A DNA stretch of 64,000 nucleotides, taken from positions 1-64,000 of the forward strand of contig JAEZJK010000002.1 in the NCBI GenBank assembly GCA_023415835.1, given 5' to 3'. The position numbers were made by a program, and so were the translations under genes. The notes beneath the pieces were generated by a model. That model saw only the letters and a program-made list of their open reading frames with translations. It was not told the origin of the DNA and ran no database searches. Position 1 is the first letter of the stretch. Each line of letters starts with the position of its first letter. The stretch comes from Bacillota bacterium. Lineage in GTDB: Bacteria > Bacillota > UBA4882 > UBA8346. Positions 41,788 to 49,168 of the stretch are shown here, one piece after another.

Positions 41788-42897
41788 TCAGTCAATGATG
41801 AGCAATCCTGGTTTAATCATAGTTGTTCCGTTAACCTCCAATTCGACCTTGGGATAGATTACCGGCTTGGTGATGAATAACTGTCCGTTAGCGGTGACGA
41901 TTATCCCATCTTCGGTTTTGGTGCCCGAAATCGAAGGGTTCCAGCAATAGGCTTGGTTTTCAAAGATTACTTCATTAGTTTCCGAGGTGACTTTAATGTC
42001 CCGCGCATAATAACCCATAGCCCCGCCTTGGTGATGGAGTTGCCATTCATCTTGATACCCTAGTTTTCGGTATGTTTCTAATCCAACTTCAAATGGGACC
42101 TTAGCGGGTACCCCTGGTTTAGTAGCTTCCGCCATCCGGCAATCGATCTCCAGATTATCTTGAAATTGTTTTAATAGCTTTGCTTCAGGCTTTCCGAAGT
42201 GAAGCAACCGGGTAATGGTAGTGATTAAGCCTTTATATCGGGCATTGACACTAACCATTACATACCGCTTGATCATCCGTTCCGTTGGGATTGGGTGGCG
42301 GTAGAGGTAAATACGATCATCGGCGGCCACCATAAAACCGGTTGGGTCGATCCGTCCTTTCCAAAGTTCCGCTCCGATCCTTCCGGCGATTTCACATTCA
42401 GTGTCGCCGGGTTTAATCCTTAACATCACTTTTTCGACAGCTTGGGAAAGTTTTTCCCCTAAGAAGAGATAGCGTTCAATCTCATTTTCAGTCAGCGAAT
42501 AGCGCAGCTTTTTAAGCTCCGCGTCTAAATTCCGGCACTGTCCAAAACCGACGTCTGCCCCAACTTGGGATAGATCTCCGGCAATTTTTCGGACCAGCTC
42601 CGCTTCCCGCTCGACGTGCCATTCGTATTCCAATAACTCAAAACCCAACTCTTTAAGCCCTTCTTCATCCATCATCCGCGCCGCTTCAATTTTGTTAGCG
42701 ATCAGATACCGGGCTTCTTTGGTCACTAGTATTGAGGTCACTCCCATTTCGGTAGCAATGCCGACCATATTCAAGCTGCCACCGGTCAACCAGGAAAAAT
42801 TGGCTTGTTTTTTAAGGAGGATGGCTTTGAGGTTTTGAGCTTCCAAAAGTCCAATTAAACGTTTTTCTTTAACAAGAAATTCCTCTCTTGTTGTCAT
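41788..42897 (-). CDS. M24 (creatinase/Xaa-Pro peptidase) fold protein lacking metal ligands
   Basis: Protein of 369 residues with the creatinase N-terminal domain (about 1-130) and a pita-bread C-terminal domain. The M24 metal-ligand pattern (Asp, Asp, His, Glu, Glu) is largely missing: the segment that should hold both Asp reads VSVNARYKGLITTITR, the first Glu region reads WNPSISGTKT; His in LHHQGGAMGY and the final EDG remain. It may be a metal-free hydrolase like creatinase or a non-enzymatic protein. It lies between tctC and the Gfo/Idh/MocA gene. ATG 42897 follows AAAGGCGGTG. Confidence 0.75.
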   Translation of the reverse strand: MTTREEFLVKEKRLIGLLEAQNLKAILLKKQANFSWLTGGSLNMVGIATEMGVTSILVTKEARYLIANKIEAARMMDEEGLKELGFELLEYEWHVEREAELVRKIAGDLSQVGADVGFGQCRNLDAELKKLRYSLTENEIERYLFLGEKLSQAVEKVMLRIKPGDTECEIAGRIGAELWKGRIDPTGFMVAADDRIYLYRHPIPTERMIKRYVMVSVNARYKGLITTITRLLHFGKPEAKLLKQFQDNLEIDCRMAEATKPGVPAKVPFEVGLETYRKLGYQDEWQLHHQGGAMGYYARDIKVTSETNEVIFENQAYCWNPSISGTKTEDGIIVTANGQLFITKPVIYPKVELEVNGTTMIKPGLLIID

Positions 42898-42918
42898 AGT
42901 TACACCGCCTTTAAACAC

Positions 42919-42943
42919 AGGGGAGCCGAGGTACGGCTCCCCT
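42919..42943 (-). terminator. Intergenic hairpin between tctC and the M24-like gene
   Basis: A perfect ten-base stem AGGGGAGCCG/CGGCTCCCCT with a five-base loop, 14 bp after the binding-protein stop and 22 bp before the next start. There is no long T tract, so it probably acts as a partial terminator or mRNA-stabilising hairpin that keeps binding-protein mRNA above the rest of the operon. Confidence 0.65.
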
Positions 42944-42956
42944 AATTAGTAAGTAA

Positions 42957-43943
42957 TTAATATTGGCTCTTGTAACGATCACCTAATTTGTTTTCAATGA
43001 TTAATTCTTTATAGCGTTTATCTTCTTCACTCATAAATTTGACGAACTCTTTGGGACCCATGTATTTAAGAGGCCACATCATCTCGTCGGCTTTTTTAAC
43101 AAAATCCGGATCATTCATGCATTGTTTAAAGATATTATCAAGCTTATTAATGATCTCCTTAGGGGTTCCCTTAGGAGCCATGATCCCGCGCCACATGGTG
43201 CCGGAAAAATTCAGCCCTTGTTCTTTGGCGGTTTTAACATCCGGGAATTTCGCCAATCTCTGGTCGGCAAAGATTCCCAGAATCCGGAGTTGTCCGGCTA
43301 AAGCTTGCGGCATTCCCTCAGGCGAAGAACCGATGGCCGAATCAATATGTTTTCCCATAAGGTTGGTAAAAGCTGGTCCGCCACCTTCATGGGGTATATT
43401 ATTTAATTGGATTTTAGCAAATTTTTGAAAAGCGAGGCCGACCAAGTGGGTACCGCCACCGGAACCGGCATTGCCTAATGTAATCTGGCCAGGCCGTTTT
43501 TTAGCGTCGGCTACATAATCACGAAGGTCTTTATACTTAGAATCAGCTGGAACCATTATGTAACAGGGAATATCGGCAAACATCATTACCGGTTCAAAAT
43601 TGTCAAGACCGTATGGGACTGAACTCATATGAATTTTTGTGATAAACGGCGTAGTCCCGGAAGAAAGCGAATAACCATCCGGTTTAGCTTGTGAGGCCTC
43701 AATAAATCCCATTGCGCTACCGCCGCCCGGGACATTCTTAATAATCAATTGTTGATTATTAGCATATTTCGGGAAAACACTGGCAATGGCGCGCATCAAT
43801 ACGTCAACTCCGCCTCCGGCAGACCATGAACAGATGAATTCCACCGACCGGGAAGGGTAATTATCTTCAGCCATAATAAATCCGGTTGAGCTAATTGCCA
43901 AAATCAAGCCAATCACCATCAAAATCTTAAAGTTCCTCTTCAT
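42957..43943 (-). CDS. Tripartite tricarboxylate transporter binding protein TctC
   Basis: Periplasmic binding protein of 328 residues with a signal peptide (about 1-25, ending STGFIMAED, no lipobox Cys) and the Bug/TctC pattern: YPSRSVEFICSWSAGGGVDV, NVPGGGSAMGF, LGNAGSGGGTHLVGLAFQ and the C-terminal KGTPKEIINKLDNIFKQCM. It captures a carboxylate for TctAB. It is first in the operon, behind a GGAGGTT site. A free periplasmic form fits a diderm envelope. Confidence 0.94.
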   Translation of the reverse strand: MKRNFKILMVIGLILAISSTGFIMAEDNYPSRSVEFICSWSAGGGVDVLMRAIASVFPKYANNQQLIIKNVPGGGSAMGFIEASQAKPDGYSLSSGTTPFITKIHMSSVPYGLDNFEPVMMFADIPCYIMVPADSKYKDLRDYVADAKKRPGQITLGNAGSGGGTHLVGLAFQKFAKIQLNNIPHEGGGPAFTNLMGKHIDSAIGSSPEGMPQALAGQLRILGIFADQRLAKFPDVKTAKEQGLNFSGTMWRGIMAPKGTPKEIINKLDNIFKQCMNDPDFVKKADEMMWPLKYMGPKEFVKFMSEEDKRYKELIIENKLGDRYKSQY

Positions 43944-44077
43944 TCGATAAACCTCCTTTGATTAGTAGTTCTCTATTACGAATGCCTGAACTTTACAATT
44001 TTGGATATTACCACCTCCTTAAAAACGCCAAGGAATCAATCCACGTCGTCAAATGACAACCGGCGCAAACGGCTACT

Positions 44078-45103
44078 CTATGTCCGAGAGATTTTACCGA
44101 CCGAACCCCGCTTCTCCAAACTGCCGCTCAATAAAATGGTTTGAATGGCGGTGCCCCGGCCTTCCAATTTATCAATTAAGATTCGCGCCCCTTCCGCTCC
44201 GATTTGGATGTCGGGAAGGGCAATACATGTAAATTCCGGCACATTCAGTTTGGCCCAACTCGGATCGCCATAAACTAATACCGAAACGTCTTTGGGGATA
44301 TTGACGTTACGTTCACGCAAGGCTTGAACCACACCTTCGGCAATATTGTTTTGGTCAATAAAGAAGGCCGTAGGCCGGTCTTCATCCATAATCCCGTTGG
44401 CGATAATATACCCAGCTTCGGCAGACCGGGGGCACCTCCGAACGATAATGCTTTTCCGAGGGACGCCGAACTCAGCGGCTGCTTTAAAAAAGCCTTCATT
44501 CCGGTCTGTAATGGTATTCAATCCGATGTCCCAACCAACGTAAGCAATATGTCTGTGGCCTTGTTCAAACAAGTATTTAGCTCCGATATATGCCGCATCA
44601 TAGTTGTCGGTAGCCACATAATCAATATTCTCCTTGATTAACCGATCCAGTAAGACTACCGGGGTCCCCGAATGGATGATTGTTTCAATTGAACTATCCC
44701 CTTCCAGGGTCGGGGCTATTAAAAAGCCATCAACCCAGTTTGCTATGAGTTGGTTAACCAGTTCGATTTCTTTTTGAGGACTATCATCGGTACTGCAAAT
44801 CAGAAGTTTGTAATCCCTAGAATTGGCATATTTTTCAGCCCCGATTACGATCCGGCTGAAAAATACGTTTTCAAATTGCGGGACAATGATGGCGAGGAGT
44901 TTGCGGGCTTTCCCTTTCAAACGCTGGGCTAAAAGATTAGGTTGATAGTTTAGAGTTTTTGCCGCTTGGAGCACGCGCTCCTTTAACTCATCACTAACAT
45001 ATTTTCGGGAATCGCCATTTAAGACCCATGACACCGTAGCTACCGATGTTTGGGCTAATTTGGCAATATCGCGGATTGTGGCTCTCTTTTGAATTTTTTC
45101 CAT
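44078..45103 (-). CDS. LacI family transcriptional regulator
   Basis: Protein of 341 residues with the LacI HTH (RATIRDIAKLAQTSVATVSW) and hinge (VLNGDSRKYVSDELKERV), then a periplasmic-binding-protein-like sensor domain. The ATG at 45103 lies seven bases after AAGGAG. It stands 134 bp upstream of tctC on the same strand, and the IlvD/Edd dehydratase gene is next upstream, so it probably controls the carboxylate uptake and dehydration genes. Confidence 0.93.
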   Translation of the reverse strand: MEKIQKRATIRDIAKLAQTSVATVSWVLNGDSRKYVSDELKERVLQAAKTLNYQPNLLAQRLKGKARKLLAIIVPQFENVFFSRIVIGAEKYANSRDYKLLICSTDDSPQKEIELVNQLIANWVDGFLIAPTLEGDSSIETIIHSGTPVVLLDRLIKENIDYVATDNYDAAYIGAKYLFEQGHRHIAYVGWDIGLNTITDRNEGFFKAAAEFGVPRKSIIVRRCPRSAEAGYIIANGIMDEDRPTAFFIDQNNIAEGVVQALRERNVNIPKDVSVLVYGDPSWAKLNVPEFTCIALPDIQIGAEGARILIDKLEGRGTAIQTILLSGSLEKRGSVGKISRT

Positions 45104-45145
45104 CGATAAACTCCTTATTTTTAAGGTCAAACTCATCGATGAATC

Positions 45146-45160
45146 TAAAAATACGTTTTT
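45146..45160. promoter_or_regulatory. Possible LacI-type operator before the lacI-family gene
   Basis: TAAAAATACGTTTTT is a near-palindrome with a central CG as in LacI-family operators (one mismatched pair). It lies 43 bp upstream of the regulator start and could be an autoregulatory site. Confidence 0.35.
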
Positions 45161-45196
45161 CTAACCTTATAGTATCACTTTTATTAAAAAGTTGCA

Positions 45197-45288
45197 ATAT
45201 ATAGGATGAAATAAATTTCTTAACCACGATTTGCATTCTTAAAGCCGAATGCAAATAACCTCAAATCGGTATTTATTTCACCCTATTA
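45197..45288. repeat. Palindromic repeat with GGATGAAATAAAT arms
   Basis: TATAGGATGAAATAAAT and ATTTATTTCACCCTATTA flank an inner GATTTGCATTC/GAATGCAAAT hairpin. The left arm resembles the left arm of the repeat at 22572. It lies next to the family C palindrome at 45297. Confidence 0.6.
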
Positions 45289-45296
45289 CAGTTGAC

Positions 45297-45379
45297 ATAA
45301 GTTGAATTAAATTCATTAATTTCTCATCATGGCTGGCTTTAAAGGCATGATGTAATATCAGAAATTTAATTCAACTTAT
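45297..45379. repeat. Palindromic repeat, family C copy 2
   Basis: ATAAGTTGAATTAAATT...AATTTAATTCAACTTAT with core CATCATGGCTGGC/GGCATGATG, about 83 bp; close relative of 22572-22668. It lies 31 bp beyond the dehydratase stop. Confidence 0.75.
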
Positions 45380-45409
45380 ATAGTAAATAATAATCTTAGC
45401 AGCCCAAGA

Positions 45410-47146
45410 TCACTCCATGTAAGCGCCACGATTAACCGGTGCTGCTTTTTCAAAGTAACGGCGTAGTATACCGTGTTTAGCGTTAGGAACCGGCGGTTGC
45501 CATTTGGAACGTCGTTCTTCCAGCACCCGAGCCACTTCTTCCGGAGAAGCTTCCTGTCCTTTAAAACCGATAATATCCAATTTCCGGTTGGGAATGTCCA
45601 CCAACACTAAGTCGCCGGTTTCGATTAAGCCAATCGGCCCTCCCAAAGCGGCCTCGGGTGCAACATGGCCGATACAAATGCCACGGGTCGCCCCGGAATA
45701 ACGCCCATCAGTAATAAGTGTCACTGAGGATGATAATTCCGGAATACTAGATAAAGCTTCGGTAGTCATAAACATCTCGGGCATACCGGAACCCCGCGGG
45801 CCTTCATTCCGGATAATCATGATCTGATCAGGTTTAATTTTGTTATCAACAATAGCCTGATATGCTTGATCCTCCGATTCAAAGACTGTCACTGGGCCTT
45901 TTTTGATCAGTTTTTGATTGGGTACCGCCGCATATTTAATGACGGCGCAATCAGGAGCCAAACTACCGTTTAAAATGGCGATCGAACCTTTTTTAGTCGC
46001 TTTCTCAGGAGTACGGATAATATCCGACGCTGAAATCCGATGGTTCCCCAAATAAGACTGTACCCTTTCAAAATAATTATCATTCATTAAATCTTCCAGA
46101 TTTTCACCCAAAGTTTTACCGGTTACCGTCATTACCGATAGATCCAGTTGGTCGCGGATCAACCACTGAATCATCGGGATCCCTCCGGCATACCAGAAAA
46201 ACTGGGTTGGAAATTCTCCACTGGGCTGAAGGTTTGTTAGGTATGGTATCTCCTGGTTGGCCTTGTTGAATAACTCCAACGGCAATTCATAACCGGCCTC
46301 ATGCGCAATCGCCGGTAAATGAATGATAGCATTAGTCGAGCCCCCAATAGCGGCATGCACTTTGATTGCATTTTCAAAAGCAGCCGGCGTCAATATCTCA
46401 CCCACATCAATCCTGCGTTGGACTAGGTTGATTATTGCCTTCCCCGCTTGCCTGGCTTTCCGATATAATTCTTGATAAAAGGCGGGTATCAACGCTGAAC
46501 CGGGCAACGCCAACCCCAATGCCTCCGACATACACTGCATTGTACCCGCAGTCCCCATGAAGGGGCAAGCGCCGCAAGTAGGGGCGGAAGTCAAACAAAA
46601 CTCCCTAATTTCCTGGACTGTTACTTTTTTTTGGTGCTCTCTTAAAGAGATATCGCCGCCATAGGCGATAGTTGACAGATCCGGCCCAGATCCCATGGTT
46701 CCGCCCGGCACATGAATCGCTGGAATATTTAGCCGCGCCATGGCCATTAAATGGGCAGGAATGGATTTATCACAACTAGAGACCATTACCGCCCCATCCC
46801 ATGGAATTACCGACCCATGCAATTCTACCATATCGGCGATGATCTCCCGGGAAGCCAAAATATAATTCATTCCGGAGTGCCCCTGCGCCCAACCGTCGCA
46901 AAGATCCGTCACATGAAAGTGCGCCGCTTTACCGCCCGACTCCATCACTCCCATGCCCGCTGATTCGCTGAGATCGCCCAGATGGACGCTGCCAGGGTGG
47001 CTGTCTCCGTAAACGTCATCAATAAATATCTGAAACTTGGTTAAATCCTCCTCAGTCCAGTCCATTCCTAGCCTTAAGGCGTCAAACTGCCTCCAACGGT
47101 TCCGGACTTTTTGGGTGCGGGAAAGGCTACTTTGCCAATTATTCAT
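45410..47146 (-). CDS. IlvD/Edd family sugar-acid dehydratase
   Basis: Protein of 578 residues of the IlvD/Edd family, which dehydrates dihydroxy-acids, gluconate-6-phosphate or aldonic acids such as arabonate and xylonate with an Fe-S cluster. SSCDKSIPAHLMAMARL (C125) and CGACPFMGTAGTMQ (C194) are present, and ITDGRYSGATRGICIGHV is the C-terminal signature. The first cluster cysteine, normally in a PCNxHL motif, aligns with Gly52 in HPGSVHL. The adjacent LacI regulator and TTT carrier make a sugar-acid dehydratase more likely than the branched-chain enzyme IlvD. Confidence 0.88.
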   Translation of the reverse strand: MNNWQSSLSRTQKVRNRWRQFDALRLGMDWTEEDLTKFQIFIDDVYGDSHPGSVHLGDLSESAGMGVMESGGKAAHFHVTDLCDGWAQGHSGMNYILASREIIADMVELHGSVIPWDGAVMVSSCDKSIPAHLMAMARLNIPAIHVPGGTMGSGPDLSTIAYGGDISLREHQKKVTVQEIREFCLTSAPTCGACPFMGTAGTMQCMSEALGLALPGSALIPAFYQELYRKARQAGKAIINLVQRRIDVGEILTPAAFENAIKVHAAIGGSTNAIIHLPAIAHEAGYELPLELFNKANQEIPYLTNLQPSGEFPTQFFWYAGGIPMIQWLIRDQLDLSVMTVTGKTLGENLEDLMNDNYFERVQSYLGNHRISASDIIRTPEKATKKGSIAILNGSLAPDCAVIKYAAVPNQKLIKKGPVTVFESEDQAYQAIVDNKIKPDQIMIIRNEGPRGSGMPEMFMTTEALSSIPELSSSVTLITDGRYSGATRGICIGHVAPEAALGGPIGLIETGDLVLVDIPNRKLDIIGFKGQEASPEEVARVLEERRSKWQPPVPNAKHGILRRYFEKAAPVNRGAYME

Positions 47147-47373
47147 TTTAATTTCCCTCTATATACAACAGGTGTAAAGGCCGTTGCATATCTTTCTCTA
47201 GTCTGTTTTATGTTATCATACCCCATAACCCATTATAGGAAACCTGCGCTCAACTGGCAATATGGTTCGGTTACTGTTAACAAATTAGATACCATTGATT
47301 TAACGAATTGCGTATTAATTTTCAGCTTTTTTCAAAAACATATTTAACTAGCATATTGATGCTTCGTTTTCTT

Positions 47374-47382
47374 TGGTATAAT
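47374..47382 (+). promoter_or_regulatory. Extended -10 promoter for apbE
   Basis: TTGGTATAAT contains TGGTATAAT, an extended -10, 35 bp before the start codon. TTGATG at 47356 is a possible but short-spaced -35 (15 bp). Confidence 0.5.
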
Positions 47383-47416
47383 TAATTAAAAAAAGTTATT
47401 TTGGAAAGGGCCGCTA

Positions 47417-48415
47417 ATGAAGAAGGTTTTGTTGCCCGTCACTGTGATCGTTATTGCCGTGTCGGCGGTAGTTTGGCTTTGGGCGAAGCGGGAATCTACC
47501 GTCACCAAATCCTTGTTTGCAATGGGTACCGTTTTTGAAATAACCGCTACCGGTACTAAGCCCGGTCAAGCTATTGAAGGAGCCTTTAAAGAAATCAAAC
47601 GAATCGAATCCTTTACTTCAAGTCAAAGCCGCTCCCAACTGGTAAAGGTGAACCAGGCAGCCGGGATCAAACCGGTTAAGGTCGCCCCGGAATTGATGGC
47701 CATCTTAAAAAAGGTTGCCAAAAGTTATCCGGACTTATCGGGGTCCTTCGACCCGACGGTTGGTCCGATCGTCGATCTTTGGGGCTTTAACCCCCAAGGC
47801 CAACCCCGACTGCCCGATCCAAATGAAATTAACCGGGTTTTACCGCTGGTTGGTTTCAACCGGGTAGCGCTGGATGTTAATAAACGGACTGTATTCCTGC
47901 CTATCAAAGGGATGAAGCTGGACTTGGGCGGAATCGCTAAAGGTTATGCGATTGACCGTGCTTACTTGAGCTTGCAAAAGGCCGGGATTCGTTCCGCTCT
48001 CATTAATGGAGGAAGCAGCAGCATTCGGGTGCTGGGAAAACGTCCCGACCGGAGCCATTGGCGGTTGGGAATCGGACATCCACGGCAGCCCGGGGAATTG
48101 TTAGGTACTCTCGGCCTGCCGGAGGACCGGGCCTTGGGCACGTCGGCGGATAATCAAAACTTTTTTATCAAAAACGGTAAAAGGTATTCCCATTTAATCG
48201 ATCCCCGTACCGGTTACCCGGTACAGGATAAAATCCTAGTCACCGCAACCGCTCCTACCGCAATTGAGGCAGACCTGCTTTCAACCGCTTTTTTTGTATT
48301 GCCGGTGGCGGAGATTAAGGCTTTTCTTACTGCCAATCCGAAGTATGGGGCGATTATTTTTGACGCCTCCGGAAAAATACTTAATAATAACGAAGTCACC
48401 TTTAAGGCTGATTGA
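47417..48415 (+). CDS. apbE: FAD:protein FMN transferase ApbE
   Basis: Protein of 332 residues with an N-terminal membrane anchor (about 5-22, without lipobox Cys). MGTVFEITATG, FDPTVGPIVDLWGF, the FAD-binding MKLDLGGIAKGYAID, NGGSSSIRVLG and the SHLIDPRTGYPV magnesium-site motif are present. It attaches FMN covalently to Thr of exported or membrane flavoproteins such as NqrC/RnfG. No target gene is seen in the window. GAAAGGG precedes the ATG. Confidence 0.95.
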   Translation: MKKVLLPVTVIVIAVSAVVWLWAKRESTVTKSLFAMGTVFEITATGTKPGQAIEGAFKEIKRIESFTSSQSRSQLVKVNQAAGIKPVKVAPELMAILKKVAKSYPDLSGSFDPTVGPIVDLWGFNPQGQPRLPDPNEINRVLPLVGFNRVALDVNKRTVFLPIKGMKLDLGGIAKGYAIDRAYLSLQKAGIRSALINGGSSSIRVLGKRPDRSHWRLGIGHPRQPGELLGTLGLPEDRALGTSADNQNFFIKNGKRYSHLIDPRTGYPVQDKILVTATAPTAIEADLLSTAFFVLPVAEIKAFLTANPKYGAIIFDASGKILNNNEVTFKAD

Positions 48416-48424
48416 TATTTGTGA

Positions 48425-48709
48425 ATAATACGGATTACGCGTTTTGCGTTCCCGGTTACGCCCGAAACCGGAAGGATCTCCGCCAAGTGCTCTCTTGATG
48501 GATATAAATGCAATTTGGCCTCCAAAGACAGGGATATTGCGGATCAAAGAATTATTTCGGATTTTTCGAATCGAAAGGGTCAATTTGTGAACAGTCAAGA
48601 AGAAGCCGGGGGCTATCCAACCGCTAAACCGGCCTATCGCCCTCTCAAAGTCCCCTCTTTCAATATTGATGAATGGTTGCAAAGTTTCGCGGCTGAATTG
48701 GAGCAATAA
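48425..48709 (+). pseudogene. C-terminal relic of a pectate-lyase-like beta-helix protein
   Basis: An open frame of about 95 codons with no start codon at its head begins just after apbE. Its translation ADQRIISDFSNRKGQFVNSQ followed by EEAGGYP matches the C-terminal end of PL1-like pectate lyases (pattern DQRIVxDVxNxTGxIIxSxxEVGGWP). The catalytic parallel beta-helix is missing. An upstream stop is at 48422. The best reading is the tail of a deleted gene; an independent small protein from TTG 48515 is less likely. Confidence 0.6.
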
Positions 48710-48745
48710 TTAATATATTGCGGTATATATAATTAAGTAACCCTT

Positions 48746-48776
48746 AACCGCCTTAAACAGGTGGTTTTTTGTTTTT
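48746..48776 (+). terminator. Intrinsic terminator
   Basis: AACCGCCT/AGGTGGTT (one G-T pair) with a five-base loop, followed by TTTTGTTTTT; ends the apbE-side transcript. Confidence 0.8.
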
Positions 48777-48859
48777 CTCAACGAAAAATTCCCGGCCTAG
48801 GGGCTATTGGTTGTCTAATTCCATCCCTTCCATTTAAAAAAGCAAATTAAGCGTATTTT

Positions 48860-48917
48860 TTGACAAATGATTTATAGAACGCTACTGTTGTTCCCTTATA
48901 TAATTTGAGTATATAAT
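48860..48917 (+). promoter_or_regulatory. Promoter region for the pectin cluster
   Basis: TTGACA (48860) with TACTGT at 17-bp spacing (48883), and two TATAAT boxes at 48899 and 48912, the latter 18 bp after TTGTTC. At least one is probably the start of the solute-binding protein transcript. Confidence 0.5.
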
Positions 48918-49168
48918 ACTTTGTTTTAATAAAATAACTTGATTGCAACAAAGTGTTCTTTTAATTGGTATTTGGGTTTAATAAAGGGCTTGGTAAGGTT
49001 ATTAATTTAAATTCCAGGAGTTCCCGTTAGAATTTAGTAGGGTTTTTGGAAAGTGTTATTTAATAAAAAAATCAATCGGGCTCTAATACTTCATCAAAGG
49101 AGTGATGTTCAGTATTTAATTTTTGATATTATTGTTAAGGGTTTGTATTAAAAAAGGAGGTAGAAAGG

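Larger units (their letters stand above)
48710..49168 (+). other. Upstream region of the solute-binding protein gene
   Basis: A 459-bp AT-rich region with the terminator at 48746 and promoter-like sequences at 48860-48917, leaving a leader of about 250 nt. I could not match the leader to a known riboswitch, but it is long enough to hold one. Confidence 0.5.

Noticed and set aside
48281..48706. 141-codon frame antisense to apbE and the lyase relic
   Set aside because: No start signals, and the plus-strand reading has recognisable homology.
48918..49160. Riboswitch in the leader of the binding-protein gene
   Set aside because: The leader is long, but I could not match any known aptamer core; a covariance search would be needed.
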